Positions 11,441-26,600 are shown, numbered from the stretch's first letter. The stretch is 64,000 nt of DNA from Sceloporus undulatus (GCF_019175285.1 NC_056525.1:126762267-126826266); one strand, 5' to 3'. The notes: generated by a model not told the origin, from the sequence alone. Numbers and translations: made by a program.

Positions 11441-11864
11441 GATTGCTGGACGTATGGATGGATGGCCCACTTTCAAATCTATTTAGGTCCAGACCAGTTT
11501 TTATTTCCTCGCCAAGTACAAACTACAAATAAGGTTTTTAAAAAGGCATGCTCAATTTTATTCTGTACAAGTGCCACTTTATGAGCCTTTTTTTTTCTTT
11601 TTTTTGGGTGGTGTGCCATACAAGCATGAAAGTTGCTTTTTTTTTTCTTTTTCAAAACTGCATTAGAATTAATTTACAAGACAGGTTTTTCAAATTTAAA
11701 AAACCCAGCATTCCCAAAAGCACTATGGGCCGTAAATATTAATATATAGATGTTACATTCCACAGTAAAGTACATTGTGTAATTGAGCTGACCTGTGGAC
11801 ACCTAGGAAAACAAAAGTGAAATCATGATCTCATAATCATCATCTTGATGTTTATTCAATAATA

Positions 11865-12600
11865 ATATAACTTTATTTGGCAATTGGCGCACACGGATGT
11901 TTATTTATATCCCGCCTTCCTCCCAGTACAGGGACTCAAGGCGGCTTACAAATCTAAAACAGTCATATTAAAATACTAAATATTCACAATACAAGTTTAA
12001 AAAACAATTAAACAATATGGATAATTAAAACATTACATATTCAAATTTACAGTTTTAAAACGTTTCCTCTGGGAGAACACCATCAATATCAATCTGGTCT
12101 TTAAGGTCTTTAGTTAATTGTTTAGTAAATTCCTCCCAGAGGACTTGAGGGTATGGGGTGGGTTGTATGGAAACAGGTGATCCTTTAGATAGGTGAGGCC
12201 CAAGGCATGTAGGGTTTTAAAGGTGATAACCAACATCTTGTATTTCGCCTGGAAACTGATAGGCAGCCAGTGGAGTGATTTCAATATTGGTGTTATATAG
12301 TCACTACTTGCTGTCCCTATGACCAACTTGGCTGCCACATTCTGTACCAAATGGAGTTTTTGGACTGGGCACAAGTCTTGATGTTATCAGCGCAAGTACT
12401 ACGGTTTTGAGGTAACCCCATTCCAGGAAAGGGCGCAACTGGCGTATCAGTCAAAGCTGATAACAGCCGCTCTTGATCGCATTACAGTAATCCAAAAAGG
12501 ATGCAACCAAGGCATGTACCACCATGGCCAGGTCTGACTTTTCCAGAAATGGGCACAGTTGGTGCCTGACTTTGAGCTGTGCCAAGGCACTTCTGGTCTA
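11865..12600 (-). mobile_element. L2-type LINE, 5'-truncated
   Basis: Reading leftwards, the frame at 12114-12374 gives the C-terminal end of the L2 protein (ITPILKSLHWLPISFQAKYK). The 3' UTR ('aggcgggatataaa') and an AT-rich tail reach about 11865. The same family occurs at 18242, 35590 and 60835. Confidence 0.75.
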
Positions 12601-12639
12601 ATACATACCAGTTGTATACCAGCACCTTGTGGCTGAACC

Positions 12640-12935
12640 TAAAATTCCAAAAACAAACAAAATACACATTTATTATTATGGATCCACAACTTCTGGGAAA
12701 GCTAATGTCACGATTCCGGCTTTTTGTTTACTCTTCCCAATTATGTTTATTTTATTCAATGCAAAATTTTACAAAGAGCTCTCGGGTAAATTAACTCAAT
12801 TAGAATATGAACATTTTATACTTATGGGAGATTGGAACGGGGTAATAAATCCGCATACTGACAGAGAATCAAATAAGAAAAAACTAATAAAGCAAAACCA
12901 AGGCAAACTGCCACTTTAATTTTTTGAGATGTCTG
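12640..12935 (+). mobile_element. L1 LINE fragment (ORF2 endonuclease)
   Basis: The frame at 12629-12919 contains HFILMGDWNGVINPHTDRES, a typical L1 endonuclease core. The related block in the large L1 at 46560 reads GDWNGVV. Only about 300 bases survive. Confidence 0.65.
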
Positions 12936-13120
12936 ACATCAATACCAATTCTGTGGCAGAATTCTCTGTAGAAAGTGAAGGTGCGTTTTCAGTTTTTATT
13001 TATTTAAAAGCACAATACACCAGAAGGAATTTACCTGGCTGGCTGATACACTTGCTTCTGTGCTTTTTACACCCTCAATTTTCTCTGTAAATTAAACAAG
13101 AGGAAGAATGAGTTTACCAT

Positions 13121-13545
13121 TGTGAGGGTTTGATAAACCTCCCCCTCTCTCTCACAGCTCTTCCTTTGGCTGAGTTCACTCCCCCTCTCCTCCTTTCTCT
13201 CCTCTCCCCATTTTCCTTCTCTCTGCCTCAGCACATAATAAGAATAATGATAAGCAAGCTTTGATATCAATGCATAGTTTGGAAGGAGGCCTTCACAGGA
13301 GAGGATGGGATGCAAAAGGGAGTCAGTGATGCCCAAGGTCCTTGACTCCCCAGGAAAGTCTGGTTATAGAATCGAAATTATCCTCTGTTTGTTGGAATGT
13401 CAAAATGCTATAAAAGCTTTGCTCCCTGTTTTGGTCAGGGGCACAGCTTGGTGAATGATTCCCCTGTGTTCTTTTGCATGCAAATAAAGGCCATCTTGGA
13501 TCATGGACGTAGTTTGTTTGTTTCTCCTGTTTTGGTACCTTAACA
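13121..13545 (+). mobile_element. Solo LTR (fossil retroelement)
   Basis: 425 bp starting TGTGAGGG and ending CTTAACA, flanked by CCAT at 13117-13120 and 13546-13549. A TATA-like 'gctataaaag' near 13410 and AATAAA near 13482 fit a U3-R-U5 layout on the plus strand. No internal coding region adjoins it. The 4-bp duplication suggests an endogenous-retrovirus-type LTR. Confidence 0.6.
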
Positions 13546-13894
13546 CCATCACTGACGAGGACTTATTTTAAAAGCCAGGAACACAGATTCTATCATTAAG
13601 AAGCTCCAACTTTAACCTACATTAATCTTTCATGTTCAAGACAATGCAATGTACATGCAAACGTTAACCTCAGTTAGAGCAATGCTTTCAAAATAATGGC
13701 TTTCTAAATACCAGGGTTAAGCCACCTTTGAGTTAAGGGTTCAGTTCCCTCAAGGGATAGGAGTCAGGAGATAATCCTTTCTTTCTTTTATTCTACCCCT
13801 TCAAACGCATAAGCTAACAAGTCCCACAAGTTACCCTTCACCACTCCACCAAAAGGATGGAAACAGGCAATGTGATAATCTCCTCCATCTATTA

Positions 13895-14032
13895 AAGAAC
13901 TCATTTGTTTGTCTTTTTGGACATCCATGGTATCATCAACACTCTTCTCCAGCACCACATCTCAAATGCGCTGATTTCCCCCTTATCTGCTTTCTTCACT
14001 ATCCAGCTCTCACATCTGAACATAGTGATGGG
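13895..14032 (-). mobile_element. BovB (RTE) LINE fragment
   Basis: The minus-strand frame reads FEMWCWRRVLMIPWMSKKTN, the conserved C-terminal BovB/RTE segment. It runs into the N gap. Confidence 0.75.
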
Positions 14033-14132
14033 NNNNNNNNNNNNNNNNNNNNNNNNNNNNNNNNNNNNNNNNNNNNNNNNNNNNNNNNNNNNNNNNNNNN
14101 NNNNNNNNNNNNNNNNNNNNNNNNNNNNNNNN
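14033..14132. other. Assembly gap (100 N)
   Basis: Placeholder gap between the BovB fragment and the DIRS-like fossil. Confidence 0.95.
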
Positions 14133-14400
14133 CATTGAACCTGTGCTAGAACCAGACATCCCTCACTGTTATTTGTACTGTTACTTCTTTGTTTCAAAGA
14201 ATGATGGTGGCCTTTGCTAAATCCTCGATCTCAGAAGTATCAATGCATGTTATCACCCCAAGACATTTCCATAGGTTTACCATACCCTCCATCTTACCTC
14301 TTCTATAGCAGCTAGACAGGTTTCCCATCCTGGACCTCAAAGATGCCTATTTTCGTTTCACAATCCAACTGGCCCACAGACACTTCTTTTCTTCTCTTGA
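14133..14400 (+). mobile_element. DIRS-like reverse transcriptase fossil
   Basis: Plus-strand translations show pieces of a reverse transcriptase of the DIRS/Gypsy kind, such as LDLKDAYFRF and an ILDLRS motif. It is an old, broken fragment cut by the gap. Its age looks considerable. Confidence 0.5.
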
Positions 14401-14857
14401 CCTCTTTTGTGAGAGGACTGAGGCAAAGAAGGTGATGAGTAGTTCTGGCTTTTCTTTGTCCCTATTAGCATTTTCTCATCTTCTCCATGCAGTGTCCCTA
14501 CTATTTCCTTCTTCTTCCTTTTGCTACGGACATAACCAAACAAATCTCTTTTTATTGTTCTTAATCTCTCTAGCAAGCCTGAGTTCATGCTGCACTTTAG
14601 GTTTTTTGACTTTTCTTCTATACATGCTAGCTGTTTGTTTAAATTCTTCTTTGATGGTTTCTCCCTTTTTCCATTACATGTGTCTTAAAATTTATCTCTG
14701 TTGAAAGTTCTTTTGTCAACCATTCTGGTTTCCTGAGTCAACTCCCATTTTCCGTCCTCATTGGAAGTGTTTGAAATTTTGCCTTCAGTATCCCCTTTTA
14801 AGAAACTCCCATCCATCCTGAACTCCCTTCTCTTTTAGTATTTCTGACCACGGGATC

Positions 14858-15290
14858 GTAGAATTACAGAGCTGGAAGAGACCACAAGGACCATTCAGGC
14901 CAACCCCCTGCCATGCAGGAACTCACAATCAAAGCACCCCTGACAGATGGCTATCCATACTCTGTTTATAGACCTCCAAAGAAAGAGACGCTAGCATACT
15001 CCAAGGCAGTGTGTTCTACTGTCAAACAGCTCTTATACCCAGTATTTCCCAAAGTTTTTTGAAATCAGTTCTTCTAAAGTCTAGAATGCATGTCTGACTA
15101 TGCTTGGCCTCTCTTTTCCACTATATAACGAACTCCAGGAGAACATGATCACTCCCACCTAAGGATCCCACCACTTGCACCCCCAACCATGTTGGTTAGG
15201 ATCAGATCTAAAGTAACTGGTGCCCCTTTTGTCTGTTCCACCTTTTGGACAATGAAATTGTCTGCCAGGCAGGTGAGAATGAGTCTATAA
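14858..15290 (-). mobile_element. CR1 LINE 3' region
   Basis: It begins with 'cgtagaattacagagctgg', the inverted CR1 3' end, followed by 'ccctgccatgcaggaactc' and 'cctgacagatggctatcca', all hallmarks of amniote CR1 3' UTRs. The part beyond about 15060 is less certain but looks continuous. Confidence 0.7.
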
Positions 15291-15559
15291 GATCTGTGAT
15301 ATTATTTTATTTTGTTTTGCAGAACTAATAGAAGTTGGGGGTTTCACTGGAAAAATTGCAGACTGATTGAGCACTTCTACCATTATTGTAGCCTGGCTGC
15401 AATTTTGGGAGACCTGCAGCTGCTTTTCAAGTTTTAAAAAGTCAGGAAATCCCATCAAAAATTCCATTTGTAATATGTTGTTTGGTCTTTGGACACTTAT
15501 ATTGTAGTCATCAGTTCTCAGAATCATCTGTACAGGTAAAATTCCCCTTCAGAAAACAT

Positions 15560-15611
15560 TTACAGCAGTGGTTCCCAACCTTTCTAATGCCGCGACCCTT
15601 TAATACAGTTC
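15560..15611. mobile_element. DNA-transposon end at gap
   Basis: 'cagtggttcccaacctttct' is a hAT-type terminus. The rest is lost in the gap at 15612-15711. Confidence 0.5.
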
Positions 15612-15711
15612 NNNNNNNNNNNNNNNNNNNNNNNNNNNNNNNNNNNNNNNNNNNNNNNNNNNNNNNNNNNNNNNNNNNNNNNNNNNNNNNNNNNNNNNNN
15701 NNNNNNNNNNN
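15612..15711. other. Assembly gap (100 N)
   Basis: Placeholder gap between a hAT-like end and a SINE. Confidence 0.95.
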
Positions 15712-15895
15712 CAATTTATGGCGACCCTAATTTGGGAATGGCTTGAAGGCAAGGTCTACTCAAAGGGGGGCTTGCCTTTGTCTCCCTCTGAGGCTGAGAT
15801 AGTGTGACTTAACCAAGGTCACCCATTGGGTTTCCATGCCCAAGCAGGGATTTGAACCCAAGTGAGTCACAAATCCTTTACTCATGAGTCTGATA
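15712..15895 (-). mobile_element. tRNA-derived SINE
   Basis: Antisense copy of the family at 11050. It shows 'tatggcgaccctaatttggg', 'ggtcacccattgggtttcc' and a B-box-like 'gggatttgaaccc'. The start is hidden by the gap. Confidence 0.7.
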
Positions 15896-16064
15896 GCGCT
15901 GCCTGGGACACAGGAAGCCAAAGGAGGGCACCTTAGGGAGAGGCGAACTAGAATTCCCAGCCAGAACTACAAATCCCAGAATTCCACGATACTCAGGTTG
16001 CGTAAACAACCCGTTATTTAAGCAATGCGCACACAGCCTAAATAGCAATAGCGGCATCCCTCAC

Positions 16065-16097
16065 CTTCCTGGAAGCCAAAGCTCCCGCGGCCGCCAT
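16065..16097 (-). CDS. Possible first coding exon, minus-strand gene
   Basis: On the minus strand, 'gctaagATGG' starts 11 codons (MAAAGALASRK), followed directly by a good donor, GTGAGG. The Ala/Arg-rich start would suit a mitochondrial presequence. I found no matching second exon to the left, so the gene is unidentified and could be spurious. Confidence 0.25.
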
Positions 16098-16147
16098 CTT
16101 AGCTGCTACTTGCAACTGCGCATGCGCCACAGGTCCACAGCTGCCCT

Positions 16148-16222
16148 ATGCGCCATAAGTCAGTGGGCTGGAAAAAAGGGGCGGAGGCGAGTGCGCCTGC
16201 GCGGAGGGTGGGGGTGGCTGAG
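16148..16222 (+). CDS. Possible MRPS14 exon 1
   Basis: ATG at 16148 opens 25 codons (MRHKSVGWKKGAEASAPARR...) ending at 'gag|gtaaac' in phase 0, which fits MRPS14 exon 2. The basic peptide could target mitochondria. It does not resemble the mammalian N-terminus (MAAFMLGSLL), so the true exon 1 may lie elsewhere or in the gap at 19393. Confidence 0.25.
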
Positions 16223-16300
16223 GTAAACAAAACAATGCTCCTGCTGAAGAAGGGCAAGGGCTGGCTCAGGAGAGCTTGAGGAGACTCCAGAGGCAGAACG

Positions 16301-16490
16301 CACTGCAGGAATAATCCAGTTTGAGACAGCTTTATTTGCCCTGGCTCAGTGCTAGGGGATTATTCTGGGAACTGCAGTGTTTGTGAAACATCCTTCTCTG
16401 TTAGAGAGAGCTCTGGTGCCACAATTAACTACCATTCCCAGGATTCCCTAGCATTAAAGCAGTCTCAAACTGGATTATTTCTGCAATGTG
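16301..16490. mobile_element. TIR-bearing MITE, hAT-like
   Basis: The left end 'cactgcaggaataatccag' and the inverted right end 'ctggattatttctgcaatgtg' pair over about 30 bases. The interior contains paired 'ggattattctggg' and 'cccaggattccc' blocks. I see no clear target duplication. Confidence 0.55.
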
Positions 16491-16736
16491 TTTTGGATCA
16501 CAGTGTTCCTGCACTAAACCACATTGAAGAGGGAGGAGTGGGCTCCAGGTCCCTGAAGGTTTATAGGCAATAATGTCTCCCCACATCCAGGACCTAGCCT
16601 CCTTTTCTTTTTTCTTTTGTGTAATTTTTAAAGTATAACATATCTGTTCCAAAAATCCATTCCATATGACACACAGTCACATCCACACCGGTCATCTCCA
16701 CCCTCTTCCCTATTCTCTTCTCCCTCTGATTTGCAG

Positions 16737-16855
16737 TTGTTGTTGTTGTTGTGTGCCTTCATTTCTGACTTACAGAGACCCTAAAGCAAAATTATCATGG
16801 GATTTCCTTGACACATTTTTTCAGAGGGAGTTTGCCACTGCCATCCTCTGAGGCT
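16737..16855 (-). mobile_element. tRNA-derived SINE, 5'-truncated
   Basis: It starts with GTT repeats, then 'gtgtgccttcatttctgac' and 'cctctgaggct'. The tRNA-like head is missing. Confidence 0.65.
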
Positions 16856-17459
16856 GTATCAATCTGTGCTTTTATGCACTGAGTTAAAAGTTGTTATTCA
16901 GTTTCTTCACCCACGGTATTGTGTGTGGCTTAATTTGTGGTTCAAAAATTAGAAATTACACTTTTACTGCTAATTATTACTTTTGTTGAGGGTGCAAGTC
17001 TAATCAAACATTTCCTGTGGGTGTAAGGCATGGAAAAAGGTTGTGAACCAGTCCTGTACAGGCTTGCAGCCCTAAGTACTTATGGGACAGCCAGACTCTC
17101 ATACTGCAATTGGCAAACCTTTCTGGAAGTGTCCATCGTGGTAGCAATAGTTAATGAAAACCTGGCCAAAGGAACTGTATGTGCTTGTACCAGCTGTCAT
17201 TATTTCTTGGAATGTGTGCATTAGTCATTCATTTGGGTCATTACAAAGAACAGACACAATGCCACTGTTTACGGCATTGCATTCCCTGTGTTTGTTCTGA
17301 AACATACCAGGTTCCAGGAGTGCAATGATCACATAAACAGAATATGGTCCCTAAAGTCTTTCTGACATTTTAGGGTCCTCCCCATATGTGTTCAGAGCAT
17401 ATGTAAAGGGCAGACAAAAAACACTGATCAGAGAAGCCAACAAAATGCTCTTATTTTTG

Positions 17460-18990
17460 GTTGCTGTTTCCTGCTGTCAAGTTGACTTTAACTTATGGCA
17501 AACCTATCAACCACTCTGCTCAAGTTTTGCAGACTTAGGTTGAGTCTATCCATCTGGAATGTGGTCATCCTTTTTTCCTACTCCTATCTTACCAAGTATT
17601 CTTGTATTTTCTAGTGAGTTGTGTATTCTTGTATTTTCTAGTGATGTATCCAAAGTATGACAGTCTCAGTCATCTTGGCTTCTAAGAAAAGTTCAAGCTT
17701 GATTTGCTCTGGGACTCATTTCTTATGTTTTTAGCAGTCCATGGTATCATCAGCACCCTTCTCCAGCACTACATTTCAAATGAGTTGGTTTTCTTCCCAT
17801 CAGCTTTCTTCACTGTCATACATAGAACTACAATGCCATGGACCATCCTAGCATTAGTTAGTATTCAGTGAAAGATCTTTATACTTCTTGATCTTGTATC
17901 ATTCTTTCAGACAGTGGCCATATGGCTGTAGAAAGACAAACAATTTGCATCATTTTTTAAGGAATGTTCTTTGTATTTAGTACCTTGACCGTCTCATTGT
18001 ACATATTCCCTAAAAAATATATGATATTTTTATTATCAGAAACTGATTACTACATGTCCTATTGAACAACCAAGTACATCAAGTCAATTCTGACAAAAAA
18101 AGAACTTTTAAAATTAACCAGTGACAAGATGTAATCTTATTTTGTATATTTTATTACTATTTTTTCCTGTCCCATTTTATCTGTGTTTTAATATGGTATT
18201 GGATTGTTTTATGGTTGTATAGCCTGGTCACATATGTAAAGAATAATAAATAATAATAACAACTTTTATTTGTATACCGCTTTTCCTCCAGATCAAAGCG
18301 GTTCACAGTATACTGATTATGTGACACATGTCACAGTACAAAGCAATATAGTACCTCAGTAATTGCATTAACAATTACATACAATTCAATAAAAACCTAA
18401 AAACCATATACAAAGCAGTTAAAACTATTGGTTGTGGTTGAACATCGTAATATAAAGAGAGTCGGGAGGGGGGGGTATGCTACCTGAAAGAGGTAGGTTT
18501 TCAGTGCCTTTTTGAAGGCTTCTAATGTGGGGCAGAGTCAGATCTTTTCTGGAAGTGCATTCCAGTGGGTAGTGGCTGTCACCATATAGGCTCTCCGATG
18601 AGTTGCTCATAGTTTTACCCCGGGGTATTCAAGTAAGTATTTCCCCGTTGTTCTGAGGGTGCGGGGCGGATTCTGTAGGGAGAGGCGCTCCCTCAAGTAA
18701 CTCAGGTCCAAGCCATATAGGGCTTTATAAGTAACAACCAACACTTTGTATTGCGCCTGGAAGCTAATATGCAGCCAGTGGAGAGATTTTAATATAGGTG
18801 TTATACGGTCCGATCTTGAAGTATCCGTGACCAATCTGGTCTGATCTTGAAGAACCCGTGACCAAATAATACATTGTGTGTCTCATTCTTTCATAGATGC
18901 CCTTCTAAATCCTAGTTGTCTTCTGATTTCTTGACTGCTGTCTCCCCTCTGATCAATTACTGAGCCAAGGTATGGAAAATCCTACAGTAT
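17460..18990 (-). mobile_element. BovB (RTE) LINE, interrupted by an L2
   Basis: 17460-17870 carries the antisense BovB 3' region ('tatccaaagtatgacagtct', 'cttctccagcactacatttc'). 18860-18985 continues it ('cttctgatttcttgactgc'). The 18242-18845 L2 lies between, so the L2 probably inserted into an older BovB. Confidence 0.6.
18242..18845 (-). mobile_element. L2-type LINE, 5'-truncated
   Basis: It begins with 'aataataaataataataac', the reverse of an (ATT)n-like tail. It encodes on the minus strand ITPILKSLHWLHISFQAQYK (18607-18834) and has a typical L2 3' UTR. Little divergence from the 35590 and 60835 copies suggests moderate age. Confidence 0.75.
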
Positions 18991-19392
18991 ACCCCTTCAT
19001 TGTGGCATCTGAGGAATCCCCACCACCACCATGATCCTCCTGCTTGTTTTGTCACTGTTTCTGCAGCAGACAAGGTGCTCTCCCACAACTTGGTAGAAAC
19101 TTGTGTGGTTTGCAGAAGCAATCTGAAAATGTACATCAGGGGGCACTAGTACCTTAGGGAAAGCTTTGCCACCATCTTCATTCTTATATAAACAGTTGTA
19201 TTCATTCTCTAGCTTGCTGGTCTTTATATAACTAAAATTGATACCATTCACACACAAAAGGAGGAGGGTATATTAGCAGGCTAGAGGAAACCTCCAGATT
19301 TGCAAAATCAAGGGAAGCCCCCAAAACAATCTAGGAAAGACTGAACATCAGCTGACATGGCATGCTGATTGACTGTCAGATTGTTTAAATAT

Positions 19393-19492
19393 NNNNNNNN
19401 NNNNNNNNNNNNNNNNNNNNNNNNNNNNNNNNNNNNNNNNNNNNNNNNNNNNNNNNNNNNNNNNNNNNNNNNNNNNNNNNNNNNNNNNNNNN
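19393..19492. other. Assembly gap (100 N)
   Basis: Placeholder gap 127 bases upstream of MRPS14 exon 2. It could hide regulatory or exonic sequence, though its flanks are not GC-rich. Confidence 0.95.
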
Positions 19493-19619
19493 ACTTGAAG
19501 GTACACAACAAAATGGGTTTTTAAGAATGAAAACTGCCTGAATGAATGTCTGGAGGACCCTGGGTTTCTTGAACCAAGCTGTGCCAAACTTGCACCCTAA
19601 ACTTGTTCTGTTCTAACAG

Positions 19620-22280
<2,661 letters not shown>

Positions 22281-22472
22281 GCTACAAACAAGCCTTTTCT
22301 TCAAAGAAGACAAAACTAAGTTCCATTTGAACTCCCACAATCTCTAGTTTGCAGCATACAAAGAGAAGGAAATGACAACTACACCATGGTGTATAACTGC
22401 TATACCGAAATGGACTTGTTCAATTTTGTCAAGACTTGTCAAACCACAGTTATATCATAAAAGTGACCCAAA

Positions 22473-22478
22473 AATAAA
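22473..22478 (+). terminator. MRPS14 polyadenylation signal
   Basis: AATAAA 193 bases after the stop codon, the first canonical signal downstream. Confidence 0.6.
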
Positions 22479-23390
22479 TTTCAAATTTGTCTGTGTTTAA
22501 ATGTCAGGATGTAAATTAGATGTATGTATTTCAGGGCAATGTGCTGTAACAAACCTGAAAAAGGAACACCACATGTAATCAAACTAGCTCATACAGAATA
22601 TTCAGATAACTCTAGTTACTACATCTTTCTGATTAGGTTATTCAAAGGGCAACAGAAGGAGCTAGCACTCACATGTCATAGAGCACAGTACAAGAACAGT
22701 GATTAGAAATAAGGGGTTAAGTATAGCAGGGACTTTGCTAATGATTTTTTCAGTAAAAGACCAAAGAAGCAGCAGTGTTCAACTACAAGCCCTAAAATGC
22801 AGGGTTCTTGGTTAAGGGGAGTATAATTTTTGACTATGGCAGGGATACTCACATTTTATTCAGCCTGCGAGCATTCCCATGCTATATCACCACGCTACAT
22901 CAGAATAAGAATGATCTGTTTCACTCTTTGCAAAACCATTATTCAATGTAATTATCCATTTCAGCAGGAGTTTAAGTCATATGCTTAATGGGGTAGGTTG
23001 GTCTGCCAAATGCTCTAGTTTGCATAGCCAATAGTTAGGGGTGATGGGACTGCATACCCTTGTATTTGAATGTCATCTAGTCAAGAAGCTTCAGTGGCTG
23101 AAGAATCTGATAAGCAGTGTTTTGGCTTGCTTGGTCTAACACTGCAACTCAAAGTTGTCCTTAAATGTATTTTTTTCTGTCAACAAGTCTGAGTTGAAAC
23201 TTTCTTCTGCTTCAGCTTTTTATTTATCATTTACATATATATGCTACCTTTTCCTGTAATGAACTCAAGTTGACATCAATTTCACACAATATGCACATGC
23301 ATTCAAGCTAATTTAACTTATTATTGGCTGTTTCTCAAAAACACCAAGAACCAAAGCCTTAAGAATAACAATGACATATTAATAGCATGT

Positions 23391-23396
23391 TTTATT
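23391..23396 (-). terminator. CACYBP polyadenylation signal
   Basis: AATAAA on the minus strand about 143 bases after the CACYBP stop, the first canonical signal. Confidence 0.6.
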
Positions 23397-23538
23397 TCCA
23401 CATCTCCAACCTGAAATGTAGAACTTAAAAGTCTTTGTTTTGAAGATGGTTTTGTAAACACAACACTTTCATTCCATTGCATCAAAAGAGAAAAATGCAC
23501 ATTATGATGGCTAGCCTTGTCTTTTAACTTTTTCTTGT

Positions 23539-23698
23539 TCAGATATCCATTGGTAGTTCTTCTCTTGCTTGCTTCTCTCTGCTCTCAACCCAGGCTTTGT
23601 TAATTGATCTCTTCATTTCATCATCTCCCTCTGCATACATCTTTTTGAGAAGGTTCATCAATCCCTCACTAGGGTCCGATGTGTCATAGGAAGCTTTC
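23539..23698 (-). CDS. CACYBP: CACYBP exon 6 (terminal, SGS domain)
   Basis: One base plus 52 codons and TGA. It encodes [18 protein letters not shown] through ...REELPMDI. Acceptor 'ctttag'. Confidence 0.95.
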
Positions 23699-26600
23699 CT
23701 AAAGCAGAGATATTCACAGAAAATTATAACTGGTTATACCCTCAGTTTGGCATGCTTCACATGATTTAAAAACAAACAAGTTGGCCCTCCATTGAAATAT
23801 ATGCCAATACGAAATATTGTGGGATCTCAAGTTCATATAAGTAAGTCTATGGACAGTGATGCGCATGCATCTGCATGGCTGCATGTACTTGTTGCCTCTG
23901 ACTTATGCGGAGTGAGGCTAGCGGCAGATGCTCCAAACCAAAAACAGCTAGACAGCCACTATGGACAGCCGCCTACTGTACAGTACAATTCGCAGGGGAT
24001 ACATTCCTGAACTGTGTGGAAGCATGAAACCCTATTGAATGACTTCTGGTGGAAGCTGACCACAGAGTCACAGTGGAGGAACTAGAGATTCCTAGAGAGA
24101 ACACCTTTGGGCATTTCTAGGTCTTCCAATGCACCTCTATTGTCAACTTCACCAGAAGCATACCACAGAATCCCACTGGAGTACCCAAAAATGCTTAGAG
24201 AGAACTTAATTTTTTCAGATGTGCATAAGTCCTTTGAGACAGTCTTGCCAACACTTCTAAAAACATTTGACAGCTTCAAAAATCAATGCCACACAAAGAA
24301 CAAAAAGTTAGCATTACTGAAAACCATGTATTTTTTACAGGTTTTGGGAAGCTAATGATCTCAGAACACAACAAGTTTCTTACCATCTAGAATTCAGCAC
24401 AGTCTTAAGTTTAGATAGCACTCTACTCCTCACATGCAGCAATAAATGCTACCAGCTTTTGCATCATTCAGGGGCATAAAACTAGCAGTAAAAATAGTTC
24501 TGCAATATTACAAGTAGAAATTATGTAGTTTCTAGATCGCTAAACTTAGCAAGACAACAAAAGCCTGACTAGCCTCCAAGCATTTTATACAATTCTAGTT
24601 GAATACTGAGTTAGCAAGGTTTCATGTTTCTAGCCATTTTGTGAAGTAACAAAGTGAAGATACACTTACTCTTTCTCTTTAGTCTCTTTTTCAACCTGTG
24701 TTAAGCACTCCCATTTTTCCTCTTTCTTCTTCTTACATAATATCAAGACCATATCTGTTTTGACCTTTAAAGAGAAGGAAAGCAGCAGTACAAGTTTTCA
24801 AACAAGTGAGATATGAGGGAATTACAATAGATGTCTACTGTATTACATTTGAAAGACTCAGAATACCTTTATTTTTTAAAGGTGTTGAAAGAAGTAGAGT
24901 ATATCAAAGGGAGGGCAAGGGATTTATGTGCAGTGGTTATTAATGCCTTGAAATGGAATACAGTGCTTTCAGTTTTTTAAAAATGCATTTTGGCTTTACT
25001 TCTACTAAAACATTTATTTCAACTGCTAATACTCAGTACAGAACACGTGCTCTGTATGTAAACATACGTTTCTGTTTTTGGAACGTTCACAGGTGGTATT
25101 AATTAGTGAAAAGCAAGGTTACAATACAGACATCCTAAGGATCATCTCTGCATCAAACAATGTTTGAAACATGAAAGCATCAACAAGTTCTAGCAGTTAC
25201 TGACAAATGTATGTTATTTTTCTGCACCCAGGAAGCAGGAACCCTCCTATCCCTCTCCAATCCAACAATGCCTGTGAAAATCTAAGAACCTAAGTGATGT
25301 GAATGAGGGTAGGCCCATTTTCCCTGACATGCCTGTTTTCCTGGAGTAATCTTTCTGTTGCGAGGGAAACACCTAAGCCAATGAGACCCAGCAGTCTCAA
25401 ATGGTTTATCACTTCAGTAAGAATCATGGCCCATTATTACCCCTTTTTTGTTTGTTGTCTTTACTGAAATGAGAAAACGAATGTTTCTGTAAGAGGCTTT
25501 TAGAGAGAGGTCACCCTCTGTTTCAGTAAGAGCCTAATGTGTTTTTACCAGGAGAAATATATAAAGGAAACAAAAATGTTAAAATCATAGCAACCCTCCG
25601 CTGTTGCTAGCATTCACTGGATGAGATGCACCAACCTTCCATGAGCTGCTTTCCACAGAGATGGGTTTCAGAAGGTTGTTGAATGTCATGGTGTAATTCT
25701 TGTTGTTTAAATTCTTTACCAGTAGATCAAATGACCTGAAAGAAAAGGGTGGGGGGCATGAATGCACTGTTAAAATCCCCTACAAAACACAAAAAAGTGA
25801 CATGAAATGAGAGGGAAACCTAATTAAGATATAAAATCCAGTTCATTCCACTGGAAAAAGCAAACCTTTTGGAAAAATACTGAAAAGTACTTCACATTAC
25901 CTAGAAAGCCCAATCATTTTATTTGAGATAATGTCAGCTAATTATGGATGTATTAAAATTATTTTCCCAGGGTTTTCCATTCCCACATTACCAAAGGGAT
26001 TTACTATGGAGTTGAAGAGCAGAATCAGAATAAATCCAAGTTCTATTTGTATCCTGTGGTCTTTACTAGTAATCAATAGTATCCACCCCAGGAACAAGAT
26101 AACAACCAGGATTTGATAAAGCTAGTGGTGTTGCTTCTGCAGAAAGTACTAGCAATATACCACAGCTGCTCCTGTAAAATTCTTGGAGCAGTGAAATACA
26201 GTCACCCCTCCTTTTTCGCAGGGGATCCATTCTGGACCCCCTCGTGAAAATGGAGTTTCAAATATATTCAAGCCCTATTGGCTTGAATATAGGTGTGCAC
26301 GCCACAGGAGCATGCACGCCATGGGGTGACTGAAATCAGTTTTTTTTTCCTCCCATGGAAAGCAGGACGTCCACACCTCCCACTACACTTTTGACAGAGA
26401 CTCCAGTTGCAGGAGTTGCATAACATGGCCTGTAAGATGGAATCCACTTCTCTTTTGTCTCACTGCCATGGAGAAATAGGGATCATTACCCTTCTGAACT
26501 TCAGCCAGAGGACTCCCCCTGCCCCAGCACTTCTCTGCACATGTTATCAGACGTGAAGAATAGAAGGGTCAGTGACAATTAATGTAATGACTTGGCTAAT

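Larger units (their letters stand above)
16060..16230. promoter_or_regulatory. CpG-rich stretch, possible bidirectional promoter
   Basis: CpG-dense sequence ('ctcccgcggccgccatc', 'gtgcgcctgcgcgg') in an otherwise AT-rich area. It lies 3.4 kb upstream of MRPS14 exon 2 and has possible first exons on both strands, so it is the best visible place for the MRPS14 promoter. The regulatory role is inferred from composition only. Confidence 0.5.
22281..23538. other. MRPS14/CACYBP tail-to-tail interval
   Basis: About 1.26 kb between the two stop codons on converging strands. It holds the MRPS14 signal AATAAA at 22473 and, on the minus strand, an AATAAA at 23391-23396 for CACYBP. Nothing else is recognised. 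Confidence 0.6.

Noticed and set aside
11145-11476. Overlapping Ser/Pro-rich frames up to 105 codons
   Set aside because: They run through a SINE and a GGAA simple repeat.
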